Shown here: in pieces, positions 17,547-26,011 of the stretch
Layout of the letters: each line of letters begins with the position of its first letter
Numbering within the stretch: position 1 is the stretch's first letter
Assembly: GCA_036646055.1 (NCBI GenBank)
Contig: JAVXMY010000007.1
Coordinates: 1 to 61,199 of the forward strand
Direction of reading: 5' to 3'
Source of the DNA: JAVWMQ01 sp036646055
Lineage (GTDB): Bacteria > Bacillota > Clostridia > Peptostreptococcales > Anaerovoracaceae
Length of the DNA stretch: 61,199 nucleotides
The notes under the pieces: generated by a model
The model's input: the letters and a program-made list of their open reading frames with translations, nothing else
Told to the model about the DNA's origin: nothing
Databases searched by the model: none
Made by a program: the position numbers and the translations under genes

Positions 17547-18260
17547 CTAGTTATTTAAATTATCATTGTCACCGTATAGTCTGCGAGCTTCCTCTTCACT
17601 AAGGGCACCCTTCTCAAAGGTGAGATTGGGCATTTGAAATTTATCTAATAATACAAGTCCAATTGCTAATAGAGCCAGTCCTTCACACCAACCTGCTAGA
17701 ACATCACTTGGGAAGTGAACTCCAACATAAACTCTACTAATTCCAATTATTATTGCTAATACTCCACATAAAACTGCCAAAGGTTTGTAGTGATTTGGCT
17801 TGTGCTTAATTAATAAAAACACCAAAAGTCCATATACTGCAATACTTGTAACAGAATGACCACTGGCAAAACTGTATCCACCCTGGTCAATTAACATCAT
17901 TGATGCTTCTGGTCTAGGTCTAGCCACAATAACCTTAATAACCTTATTTAATACTGAAGTGGCTGCTGCAAGGGCCAAAACAGGAATTCCAAAATCCTTC
18001 CTGTATTGTTCAAAGGCAAAAAGCAGCACACCTATTACAACAATGGCTTCCCAGTTACCCAAATAAGTAACAAGTTCCACAATAATACTAACTGCCGGCA
18101 CTCTAAGTCCATAAAACTTATCTAAAATAGGTTGGTCAAAAGGCAGCTGCCCATTAACCATAACATTGTACATGAGTACTCCAAACCCTAGTGCACAAAC
18201 AATTGCTAGCACATATAGATAAATGTGTTTTCCCTTATATTCTTCAACTTTTCTATTCAT
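17547..18260 (-). CDS. PAP2-superfamily lipid phosphatase
   Basis: A 237-residue integral membrane phosphatase with about six helices. All three catalytic motifs are present: KVIVARPRPE, SGHSVTS with the catalytic histidine, and SRVYVGVHFPSDVLAG. Such enzymes hydrolyse undecaprenyl pyrophosphate (BacA-independent recycling), phosphatidylglycerol phosphate or phosphatidate on the outer face of the membrane. The substrate cannot be told from sequence. A TGGTATAAT extended -10 lies upstream near 18296-18304 on the minus strand, close to the divergent exoA gene. Confidence 0.93.
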   Translation of the reverse strand: MNRKVEEYKGKHIYLYVLAIVCALGFGVLMYNVMVNGQLPFDQPILDKFYGLRVPAVSIIVELVTYLGNWEAIVVIGVLLFAFEQYRKDFGIPVLALAAATSVLNKVIKVIVARPRPEASMMLIDQGGYSFASGHSVTSIAVYGLLVFLLIKHKPNHYKPLAVLCGVLAIIIGISRVYVGVHFPSDVLAGWCEGLALLAIGLVLLDKFQMPNLTFEKGALSEEEARRLYGDNDNLNN

Positions 18261-18360
18261 AAATTCTCTCCTTATATCAAATTACGTAGCAAGTATTATA
18301 CCATTTTTAGCAGTTTTTTTCCACAAAAACGGGTATAATCTTTATTATGAATTTGTCACA

Positions 18361-18389
18361 TTGACCGTCATAGGCGTAGATGCTAAAAT
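18361..18389 (+). promoter_or_regulatory. Promoter of exoA
   Basis: TTGACC (18361-18366) and TAAAAT (18384-18389) are 17 bases apart, about 20 bases before the AAAGGAGG ribosome site of exoA. Confidence 0.65.
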
Positions 18390-18411
18390 GGAATGATTAA
18401 AGGAGGACATT

Positions 18412-19164
18412 ATGAAATTAATATCATGGAATGTAAACGGCATTCGTGCCGTAATTAAGAAGGGGTTTATGGACTTTTTGGCCAGCGAAGACCCAGATAT
18501 AATATGTTTGCAGGAAACAAAGATGCAAGAAGGTCAGGAGGAAATTCCCACACCTGGCTACTATCAGTATTGGGATTCAGCAGAAAAAAAGGGCTACTCA
18601 GGAACTCTTGTATTAACTAAGCAAAAACCTCTCAGTGTGGCTTTTGGCCTTGGTATAGATATTCACGATCACGAAGGTCGTGCTGTGACTTGTGAGTTTG
18701 AAGACTTTTATTTGGTAAATTTTTATGTACCAAATTCTCAAGATAAACTTAAGCGTCTTGACTACAGAATGCAGTGGGAAGATGATGCTCGTAGTTATTT
18801 AAAAAACTTAGAAAAGACTAAGCCTGTAATTTTGTGTGGAGATTTAAACGTTGCTCATGAAGAAATCGACCTAAAAAATCCAAAAGCTAATCGCAAAAAC
18901 GCCGGCTTCAGTGATGAAGAACGTGGCAAAATGACAGAACTTCTTGACGCCGGCTTTATAGATACATTTAGATATTTTAACCCAGAAGCAACCGGCGAAT
19001 ATTCTTGGTGGAGCTATAGATTTAATGCTCGTGCCAACAATGCCGGATGGAGAATCGACTACTTCTTAACTTCAAAGGTACTGGCTCCTAGACTTAAGAA
19101 TGCAGCTATTTTGCAATCTGTATTAGGATCAGACCACTGCCCAGTAGTCTTAGAAATCGACTAA
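18412..19164 (+). CDS. exoA: Exodeoxyribonuclease III / AP endonuclease
   Basis: A 250-residue DNA-repair nuclease of the ExoIII/APE1 family that cleaves 5' to abasic sites and trims 3' ends. KLISWNVNGIRA, the metal-binding glutamate in CLQETKMQ, the GDLNVAHEEIDL core and the terminal SDHCPVVLEI histidine motif are all intact. AAAGGAGG precedes the ATG and a good promoter lies just upstream. It is a lone plus-strand gene that converges on thiED with only 8 bases between the stops and no visible terminator there. Confidence 0.96.
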   Translation: MKLISWNVNGIRAVIKKGFMDFLASEDPDIICLQETKMQEGQEEIPTPGYYQYWDSAEKKGYSGTLVLTKQKPLSVAFGLGIDIHDHEGRAVTCEFEDFYLVNFYVPNSQDKLKRLDYRMQWEDDARSYLKNLEKTKPVILCGDLNVAHEEIDLKNPKANRKNAGFSDEERGKMTELLDAGFIDTFRYFNPEATGEYSWWSYRFNARANNAGWRIDYFLTSKVLAPRLKNAAILQSVLGSDHCPVVLEID

Positions 19165-19172
19165 ATTTGTAA

Positions 19173-20621
19173 TTAATACTTGAACTGGCCTTTAAGGTCA
19201 AAGCCGTGGTTCATTGGACCGCTGCCTTGGCCTAAATCCATCATATCCCCAAGGGCGGCGGATATGTATGCCTTAGCCCGTCCAACAGAATCCTTCAAAC
19301 TATATCCCTTGGCAAGGTTGGCCGCAATTGCACTAGATAAAGTGCAGCCAGTTCCATGAGTATTGGAATTATCTATTCTTTCACCTCTAAACCAAACCCC
19401 TGTGCCATTTTCAAAAAGTAAATCGTTGGCGTCATTAATACTATGACCGCCCTTAAGAAGCACGGAACAATGGTGGGATGCGCTGATTTTGCTTGCGGCT
19501 AAAACCATATCCTCTTCATTGTTAATTTTCATACCTGATAGAATTTCACCTTCTGGAATATTAGGTGTAATAACTGTTGCAATTGGAAGAAGTCTAGCCT
19601 TAAGTACCTCAATGGCTTCAGTCTGAAGCAATGTGGACCCGCTAGTTGCAACCATAACTGGATCTACAACAATATTCTTGGCCTGATAAAATTCAAGGGA
19701 ATCAGCAATAACCTCAATTAACTTTGAGGAAGCTACCATACCTATTTTTACCCCATCAGGTCTAATGTCAGTAAATACCGCGTCGATTTGAGCCTTCAAA
19801 AATTCAGGTTCAACCTGAGAAATTTCAGTAACTCCAGTAGTGTTTTGAGCTGTTAAGGCTGTAATTGCACTCATAGCGTAAACACCATTCATAATCATTG
19901 TTTTAATATCTGCCTGAATTCCAGCGCCGCCACTACAATCAGAACCTGCAATAGATAGGGCAGTTTTAACGCCTGTCATCTTACTGGATAACTGATATAG
20001 TTCCTTACACTGAGCTTCAATGTCCTTAGCTCCAAAAATAGCTGATACTAGTGCTACGCCGTCAACTTTGCTGCCTGCAAGCTGACTAATATTATCCTTG
20101 TTAATACCTCCAATAGCCACAACGGGAATATCCACTGAATCGCAAATTTCTCCAAGGGTTTCATTAGAAAGTACATCAACATCAAGTTTAGTATTAGTTG
20201 GGAAAACCGCCCCAACTCCAAGATAATCGGCACCATTAGCAACTGCCTTGGCAGCCTCGTCTAAATCGTGTACAGAAACCCCAACAATCATGTTAGGACC
20301 AACAGCTTGACGAACAGCTCCAGCCTCCATATCCTCTTGGCCTACATGGACTCCATCGGCTCCGCACTTAATAGCAATATCTACATTATCATTAATAATA
20401 AAAGGCACGCCATATTTCTTGCAAAGCTGATTCATTTCAATAGCCTCAGCCAAGAACGCCTCTTCATCTAATTCTTTTTCTCTAAGCTGAAGGCAAGTAA
20501 TTCCGCCCTTAAGGGCACATTCAACCTGTTCCATAAGAGATAGGTCACCAACCCACATAGAGTCTGTAACTCCATAAAGCACCATGTCATGAGGCACACA
20601 TCTGCTTTTATTTAATTTCAT
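19173..20621 (-). CDS. thiED: ThiE-ThiD fusion: thiamine phosphate synthase / HMP(-P) kinase
   Basis: A 482-residue fused enzyme. Residues about 10-215 are ThiE, with QLREKELDE, the GVHVGQEDM phosphate loop, the DYLGVGAVFPTNTK loop and AIGGINKDN. Residues about 220-480 are ThiD, with SIAGSDCSGGAGIQADIK, DPVMVATSG and NTHGTGCTLSSAIAA. ThiD phosphorylates hydroxymethylpyrimidine twice and ThiE joins it to thiazole phosphate. A GTG reading extends to 20645, but the ATG at 20621 is preferred. It overlaps thiM by 14 bases; together they form a salvage-type thiamine unit. A separate ThiE is encoded at 27242-27880. Confidence 0.95.
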   Translation of the reverse strand: MKLNKSRCVPHDMVLYGVTDSMWVGDLSLMEQVECALKGGITCLQLREKELDEEAFLAEAIEMNQLCKKYGVPFIINDNVDIAIKCGADGVHVGQEDMEAGAVRQAVGPNMIVGVSVHDLDEAAKAVANGADYLGVGAVFPTNTKLDVDVLSNETLGEICDSVDIPVVAIGGINKDNISQLAGSKVDGVALVSAIFGAKDIEAQCKELYQLSSKMTGVKTALSIAGSDCSGGAGIQADIKTMIMNGVYAMSAITALTAQNTTGVTEISQVEPEFLKAQIDAVFTDIRPDGVKIGMVASSKLIEVIADSLEFYQAKNIVVDPVMVATSGSTLLQTEAIEVLKARLLPIATVITPNIPEGEILSGMKINNEEDMVLAASKISASHHCSVLLKGGHSINDANDLLFENGTGVWFRGERIDNSNTHGTGCTLSSAIAANLAKGYSLKDSVGRAKAYISAALGDMMDLGQGSGPMNHGFDLKGQFKY

Positions 20622-21429
20622 ATTTAGCCCCACTTTCAAGTTCACGACCTGTTAAGTTAAATAAGGCATCAATAATATGACCTCTGTAAGCAAAGTTACC
20701 ATCCTCACGAGTCATATTAGCACTGGCAATCTCACCGCAAAAGCCCATGGCACAAACAGCCGCCGCTACAGCTTCAAGGTGCGCATTAGGATTAGCAACT
20801 AAAAATGCAGTAGCTACAGCAGAAAGCTGACACCCAGTACCAGTAACCCTGCTCATCATTTTGGCCCCGTTACGAATAACAAAGGCCTTCTCAGAATTTG
20901 CCACAATATCTATTTCCCCTGTAATGGCAATAATGGCCTCAGTCTTCCTAGCAAATTCCTTAGCAAACTTAACAACATCACCAATATTATGTTCAGTAAC
21001 CTTGTCTGCCATATTTGCATCAACACCTACAGTGTTACCACTACCAAAAGCCAAAGTTTTAATCTCGGAAATATTACCTCTAATGGCAGTAAATTTTACC
21101 TCATCTAGTAAACGAAGGGCTGTTTCTGTTCTAAGTTTAGATGCACCAGCTCCAACTGGATCTAGCAAAACGGGATGGCCAAGTTCATTAGCCTTCTTCC
21201 CTGCCAAAAGCATAGATGGAATTGTATTCTTATTTAAAGTCCCAATATTAATATTTAGGCCCCCACAAATAGATGTAATTTCACAAACCTCATCGCTATC
21301 ATCAGCCATAATAGGTGATGCGCCACAGGCTAGCAAAATATTAGCACAATCGTTTACAGTTACATAGTTTGTAATATTGTGAATTAGGGGTCCAACTTCT
21401 TTAACATTTTCAAAAATCTTCTTAAACAT
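20608..21429 (-). CDS. thiM: Hydroxyethylthiazole kinase
   Basis: It phosphorylates 4-methyl-5-(2-hydroxyethyl)thiazole, the salvage route to the thiazole half of thiamine. The sequence has HNITNYVTVNDCANILLACGASPIM, LLDPVGAGAS and the anion-hole motif VTGTGCQLSAV typical of ThiM. A longer reading to 21528 would add a basic tail, but the ATG at 21429 has AAAGGAGA at good spacing and gives 273 residues, the family length. It overlaps the end of the LuxR-type gene by 8 bases and the start of thiED by 14, so the three genes are coupled. Confidence 0.95.
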   Translation of the reverse strand: MFKKIFENVKEVGPLIHNITNYVTVNDCANILLACGASPIMADDSDEVCEITSICGGLNINIGTLNKNTIPSMLLAGKKANELGHPVLLDPVGAGASKLRTETALRLLDEVKFTAIRGNISEIKTLAFGSGNTVGVDANMADKVTEHNIGDVVKFAKEFARKTEAIIAITGEIDIVANSEKAFVIRNGAKMMSRVTGTGCQLSAVATAFLVANPNAHLEAVAAAVCAMGFCGEIASANMTREDGNFAYRGHIIDALFNLTGRELESGAKYEIK

Positions 21430-22477
21430 CCTCTTCTCCTTTTTCCTTTTTGTTGCACTTTTCTTTTGTCCAAACTTGGTCATTATTATTATCAGTTCCT
21501 TGGCTATGGTTTTGGTTCTCCTGAACAAGGCGAATTAAACCACCACGACTGTTAATCTCAAGCTTCCTAAATATATTATAAATATGGGTTTTAACAGTAC
21601 TTTCAGAAATATATAGTTTGCCACTAATTTCAAGATTGCTATGGCCTTCATAAATTAGTTTGGCTATATCCATTTCCCTTTGAGTAAGCATAAATTCTTG
21701 ACCCAATGACTCAACAGCAGCAGCTGCTGTAATAACAGGCTGCTCCAAGCCAGACCTAGTTGCACCATCATCCTCATACTTCTTCTTAAACTCATACTTA
21801 TACACATAAACCAAAGTATTAAAGTTAGTAATTAGCCAGAATATAATAGTAAAATCCAAAGGTTCCCTAATAAATTCACTATTGCCCCAGTAAACTGAAG
21901 TTTCACCCCAGAAGTATGAGCAAAAATTCCACATAAGCATAGAACTAACTATAAACATAAAAACCAACCGATGTCGCTGGTTTTTTAATAAAGCCTGACT
22001 CATATAGCTAACGCTGCCAACTAAAAGCAATAATCCAAGAGCAATATCGCTGACAAGAAGTAGCCATTTAACACCATAAAGTGTTTCCTTAGGTACTACA
22101 AATACCAGTGCTGCCCAAAAAACAGCATAGGAACAAGCGTATATTTTGACAATTCTATTATACCAACCTAGTTTTTCGTCCATAACAATACGAGACTCTA
22201 AACGAAGCCACAAGGAAAATATAATTGCAATTAGACAAGAGCCAAGCCTCAAAAGACTAGTATTACCAATGCTTCCAATAACATAATTAGAATAATAAAT
22301 GGCAAAATCGTAGATGCACATTATCAGCATTGCTAAAACAAAACCATTAAAAGCTCGGCTTCTGGTTTCTCTTCCCTTCTTACCTGTAATCATAGAAATA
22401 GTAAGAGCTGCCACTCCACTAAAAATAGCTAAAACGTAAGCCATCATCACAGCATTATATATAAGAGAATCTCCCAT
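21422..22477 (-). CDS. Membrane-bound LuxR-family transcriptional regulator
   Basis: A 351-residue protein with about seven hydrophobic helices in residues 8-225, then a C-terminal LuxR/FixJ helix-turn-helix (about 260-325) containing LTQREMDIAKLIYEGHSN and SESTVKTHIYNIFRKLEI. The helix-rich part has no recognised ligand domain. It is the first gene of a run with thiM and thiED (8-base overlap with thiM). An obvious hypothesis is control of thiazole/HMP salvage in response to a membrane-sensed signal. No TPP riboswitch precedes this operon. Function otherwise unknown. Confidence 0.85.
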   Translation of the reverse strand: MGDSLIYNAVMMAYVLAIFSGVAALTISMITGKKGRETRSRAFNGFVLAMLIMCIYDFAIYYSNYVIGSIGNTSLLRLGSCLIAIIFSLWLRLESRIVMDEKLGWYNRIVKIYACSYAVFWAALVFVVPKETLYGVKWLLLVSDIALGLLLLVGSVSYMSQALLKNQRHRLVFMFIVSSMLMWNFCSYFWGETSVYWGNSEFIREPLDFTIIFWLITNFNTLVYVYKYEFKKKYEDDGATRSGLEQPVITAAAAVESLGQEFMLTQREMDIAKLIYEGHSNLEISGKLYISESTVKTHIYNIFRKLEINSRGGLIRLVQENQNHSQGTDNNNDQVWTKEKCNKKEKGEEDV

Positions 22478-22532
22478 ATTCTATCCTCCCTATCTCTATC
22501 ACTTCACACACCAAAACAGTTCTCTTATAAGC

Positions 22533-22560
22533 ATTATAACCCTTTCTAGCAAATATTCAA
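22533..22560 (-). promoter_or_regulatory. Promoter of luxR-thiM-thiED operon
   Basis: On the minus strand, TTGAAT (22555-22560) and TATAAT (22533-22538) are 16 bases apart, about 55 bases before the regulator gene. Confidence 0.6.
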
Positions 22561-22586
22561 GCCCAAGGAAATATAAAAGACCCAAG

Positions 22587-22611
22587 AAAAAACCCGACCA
22601 TTGGTCGGGTT
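22587..22611 (-). terminator. Intrinsic terminator of nhaC
   Basis: A 9-bp GC-rich stem, AACCCGACC with GGTCGGGTT, is followed on the minus strand by six U residues. It lies 78 bases past the nhaC stop. Confidence 0.85.
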
Positions 22612-22688
22612 CTCTCCTTACTTATTACTTATCCAATTTACGAAAGGTTCAAATATGTAAATCTATAAACTGGACTCGATTGCTTTTT

Positions 22689-24236
22689 TTAAGCTTCTGC
22701 AGCTTTAATCGCTTCTGCTTTAGCAGTTTCACGATCTTTTAGTAGTAGCTGATATTCTTCTTCTGTCATTTTTTCCATTGTGAATCCTGTGAATCCATAG
22801 AAAATTGATACAAGTGGATTTATTAGATTTAGGAATGCCCACCAGCCGTATCCAACGCCAGGTGCTCCCCAAGTTTTAACTCCTAAGAATGTTTGCATTG
22901 TAGCTCCGCATGTGTTCCATGGAATCAAGCAAGATGTAATAGTACCCGCATCTTCAAGTACTCTAGATAAGTTCTTAGATTTTAATCTTCTATCTTCGTA
23001 GGCTTCTTTGTACATTCTACCTGGTAAGATAATTGATAGATACTGATCCGCTGCTAATGCATTTACAACAACACAACTGAATACTGTAACTGTAATTAAT
23101 GAACCTGTTCCCTTAGCAAACTTCAATAATGAATTTGCAAGAGTAGCAAGCATACCGGTTGAATCTAAAATACCGCCGAAGCACATTGCACAAATAATCA
23201 AACTAACGGTAAATAGCATTGACTCCATGCCTCCACGAGTCAGTAGCTGTCCTAGGTTCTTTAGTGTAGTCTCGGCAATTTCACTTCCATACTGTGCAAC
23301 AATAGGAGCATACTCCTCGATAGTTGCACTGTATGTATATCCATGATGGGATAAATTTAGCCAAGCGTTTAAACCAACGCCCTGTGTGAAAACTCCCAAA
23401 ATAGCACCGATAAATACTCCACCTAGCAATCCAGGAATTGCTGGAAGTTTGAAGGCAACAATCATGATTACAACTAGCGGTGGAATTAATAATAAAGGAG
23501 TAATGTTAAAGTTAAGCTTTAACCCTTCCTGAATAGCATAAACCGCATTGATATCTGCATTGCCTGAATGTTTTAATCCTAAAATAACGTAAATTATTAA
23601 CGCTATAACTAATGAAGGTGTAACTGTATACACCATATGTCTGATATGTTCAAACAATGTTGAACCAGCAATAGCCGGAGCCAAGTTTGTAGTATCAGAT
23701 AGTGGAGACATCTTATCTCCGAAGTATGCACCAGAAACGATTGCACCTGCAGTAATGTAGATGTTCATATCAAGTCCCTGAGCAATACCGATTAATGCGA
23801 TACCAATGGTGCCTGCTGTGGTCCATGAAGAACCAGTCGCCAGTGAAACTATACAGCATAGTAAACACGCAGCTGCCAAGAAGATACTTGGCTTAAGAAT
23901 AAGTAGTCCGTAGTAGATCATTGCTGGAACAACTCCTGCAGCAATCCATACACCGATTAAAATTCCGATAATAAGTAGAATCAAGCATGCCTGCATTGAC
24001 CTATTAATAGAAGCCATAATACCAGCTTCCAAGTATGACCACTTCCAACCATTAGCCACTGCAATTATTCCAGCTACTGTAGCTGATAAAATAAGTGGAA
24101 TGTGGGCGGTCCCGTAATCTGATGCAAGAGCATCAATGCCAGTAATCTTATTTAATATATTCATCGAATACATTAGTGAGACTACTAGAAATGCCATAAC
24201 AAATAGCACTTGCCACATAGGTATTTTTTTTCCCAT
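22689..24236 (-). CDS. nhaC: Na+/H+ antiporter, NhaC family
   Basis: A 515-residue integral membrane protein with about eleven to twelve helices. It exchanges sodium for protons (or, in some relatives, carries malate/lactate coupled to sodium). Typical NhaC segments are LATGSSWTTAGTIGIALIG, GAYFGDKMSPLSDTTNLAP and CLIPWNTCGATM. It stands alone between a terminator and a 340-base leader containing two strong hairpins. The family includes MleN-type lactate/malate antiporters, so the exact substrate is not certain. Confidence 0.9.
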   Translation of the reverse strand: MGKKIPMWQVLFVMAFLVVSLMYSMNILNKITGIDALASDYGTAHIPLILSATVAGIIAVANGWKWSYLEAGIMASINRSMQACLILLIIGILIGVWIAAGVVPAMIYYGLLILKPSIFLAAACLLCCIVSLATGSSWTTAGTIGIALIGIAQGLDMNIYITAGAIVSGAYFGDKMSPLSDTTNLAPAIAGSTLFEHIRHMVYTVTPSLVIALIIYVILGLKHSGNADINAVYAIQEGLKLNFNITPLLLIPPLVVIMIVAFKLPAIPGLLGGVFIGAILGVFTQGVGLNAWLNLSHHGYTYSATIEEYAPIVAQYGSEIAETTLKNLGQLLTRGGMESMLFTVSLIICAMCFGGILDSTGMLATLANSLLKFAKGTGSLITVTVFSCVVVNALAADQYLSIILPGRMYKEAYEDRRLKSKNLSRVLEDAGTITSCLIPWNTCGATMQTFLGVKTWGAPGVGYGWWAFLNLINPLVSIFYGFTGFTMEKMTEEEYQLLLKDRETAKAEAIKAAEA

Positions 24237-24500
24237 GTCCTAACCTCCTAATAAAGTAAGTAATAATTCCTAGACTGCCTAGCCTTCTCAAACTAGACTG
24301 TCCGTACGTAAAAAATAAGTTAACCAAAGTATAGGCCCAGACCCCTAGCCTAGCAATTCCACTTTAGTATTATTTGGCAAAAATGGCCTAGTACTTTAGT
24401 AGTACTAGACCATTACGCCCCCTGAAAAGTACTGGTTTACCAAGGTTTGTAACCTGGTAGCAATTCTCTTGCAAAATAGAATTTAAACTATAACTTTCCA
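24237..24500 (-). promoter_or_regulatory. Structured nhaC leader with attenuator-like hairpin
   Basis: This leader is about 260 bases long. The clearest structure is a 12-bp stem between 24384-24395 and 24401-24412 (one G-U), followed on the minus strand by five U residues, which looks like an attenuator. A second hairpin, ACCAGGTT with AACCTTGGT, lies just upstream near 24437-24456. I recognise no known riboswitch consensus; lysine and Na+ riboswitches were considered but cannot be supported from memory of their motifs. Confidence 0.4.
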
Positions 24501-24502
24501 TC

Positions 24503-24552
24503 TAAAAAAAAACAAAACAAAAACACTGAATAATGGATAACCATATTCAGTG
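24503..24552 (-). terminator. Intrinsic terminator of pyruvyl transferase gene
   Basis: CACTGAAT...ATGG pairs with CCAT..ATTCAGTG (24524-24552) with one bulge, followed on the minus strand by a long U-rich tract. It lies 27 bases past the stop of the gene at 24580. Confidence 0.85.
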
Positions 24553-24579
24553 CTTTTAATTTTAATAATTATGTAATAT

Positions 24580-25863
24580 TTATTTTTTTGAATTGGCCAA
24601 TCTCTTCTTAGCGGCCTTACGTCTACCATCAATCTTTCGTTCAACATCAAGACAGTTTCTCAAAATCTTAGCTAACTCTATATTATTTTGACTAAGTTGC
24701 TCAACAGGTAAATCTACAACATTCTTAGGAACAGACCTAAACTTGGCCGGAACCTGAATTTTTAAAGTTCCCTTAAGGATATCCTTAATTGTATTCTTTA
24801 GACCCTTTTTTTTCTTAGGTGCTGAAGCTTCTAAAGTCTTTAGCTCCTTGTACTGAGAATTAATACTTTCAGCCCATTGATTTAATACCTTAACCATCTT
24901 TGGATATCTCCAAGCCTGAATCTCCTTATCTGTATAAGAAACCTTAACCAAAGACTGAAGATCCTGAGGACCCTCCTCCATAGATTTAACAAAATCATTA
25001 ATACTAGACTTTAACTCTTCTCTGTATTTTAGATGTTCAGTTTTGTTAGCCGGTGGATCCACAATACTATATTCAAATTCACCATCAAGATACATTCTAG
25101 GGGTACAAGTATGAAGCCAATTCCTGTAAGGTGAAAATCTAATAGACTCAGGGGTACGAATAACCAAACAAACTGGAGTTCCAATAGCTAAACAAGGAAG
25201 TGCACAATGAAGTCTCCTGGTAAAAACACACTGAGCATTCTGGTAAACTGTCAAGACCTCCTCAACAATCTTCTTACGCTCTTCCCAAGTAGATGAATCC
25301 TTAGAATAATCCACATAGTGATTCATAACCTTAACATCTAAGCCAGCCTTAGCAGCCTGCTTAGTAAGCCTTTTCTCTACAGCCTTGTTAGTATCAACAA
25401 TACAAATATATGGTTTCTCTACCTCTCTCTTAGGCTTCTTAGGTAGTGTAAGTGTAATACACCCTGAGAAGAAAGAATCAATATTGTTTATCTTCATATT
25501 TTCTTCAGTAAAATCATCTCTAACACCAATAGGGCCATGAGCATTTAAATAATCTCCTCCAAGGCCAGTTAAAAAATCATAGCTGCAAGGACAACCAGGT
25601 TGTTTCGCAAGCTTATTGTTTGAATAATGAAATCCAACAAAGTGTGGAATAATATACTTTGTTGGTGGCCAATTCCACTTCTCCCACATCCACCAAGCAC
25701 TCATAATAGCAGCAACAGGCTCCTTATCATGGCTAATGAATTCATTTAAGTGTTCACGATTTAATAAATAATCTGTATGAGGCAAAAACTGTTCTAGGGC
25801 ATAGGACTGTATATCATCTCCTAAATTTGTGGTTGTCTTATGCCAAAGCAATCCATATTTCAT
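24580..25863 (-). CDS. Polysaccharide pyruvyl transferase family protein
   Basis: A 427-residue protein opening with GLLWHKTTTNLGDDIQSYAL, and with CVFTRRLHCALPCLAIGTPVCL in the middle; both are hallmarks of the polysaccharide pyruvyl transferase family (CsaB/ExoV type). Such enzymes add a pyruvate ketal to sugars of cell-wall polymers or exopolysaccharide, or act as related glycan-modifying enzymes. The C-terminal 110 residues are basic and helical, with KKKKGLKNTIKDIL. No other polysaccharide genes adjoin it, so its acceptor is unknown. It is divergent from a secreted beta-helix protein. Confidence 0.82.
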   Translation of the reverse strand: MKYGLLWHKTTTNLGDDIQSYALEQFLPHTDYLLNREHLNEFISHDKEPVAAIMSAWWMWEKWNWPPTKYIIPHFVGFHYSNNKLAKQPGCPCSYDFLTGLGGDYLNAHGPIGVRDDFTEENMKINNIDSFFSGCITLTLPKKPKREVEKPYICIVDTNKAVEKRLTKQAAKAGLDVKVMNHYVDYSKDSSTWEERKKIVEEVLTVYQNAQCVFTRRLHCALPCLAIGTPVCLVIRTPESIRFSPYRNWLHTCTPRMYLDGEFEYSIVDPPANKTEHLKYREELKSSINDFVKSMEEGPQDLQSLVKVSYTDKEIQAWRYPKMVKVLNQWAESINSQYKELKTLEASAPKKKKGLKNTIKDILKGTLKIQVPAKFRSVPKNVVDLPVEQLSQNNIELAKILRNCLDVERKIDGRRKAAKKRLANSKK

Positions 25864-25901
25864 TTGTAATTCTCCTTATAACTCTCCTAATAACTTTGTC
25901 T

Positions 25902-25930
25902 ATTGTACCATTATTAACCCAATTATTCAA
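25902..25930 (-). promoter_or_regulatory. Promoter of pyruvyl transferase gene
   Basis: On the minus strand, TTGAAT (25925-25930) and TACAAT (25902-25907) are 17 bases apart. It is back to back with the beta-helix gene promoter. Confidence 0.55.
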
Positions 25931-25946
25931 CTATAACCACTCACCA

Positions 25947-25975
25947 TTGACCAATGACAAACATAGGAATATAAT
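25947..25975 (+). promoter_or_regulatory. Promoter of secreted beta-helix gene
   Basis: TTGACC (25947-25952) and TATAAT (25970-25975) are 17 bases apart, 36 bases before the ATG. Confidence 0.7.
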
Positions 25976-26011
25976 GTAGTTAATATTTTAAGTCACTAGA
26001 GAGGTATTAAT

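Noticed and set aside
24237..24500. Lysine or T-box riboswitch before nhaC
   Set aside because: Neither the lysine aptamer core nor the T-box AGGGTGG sequence is present.
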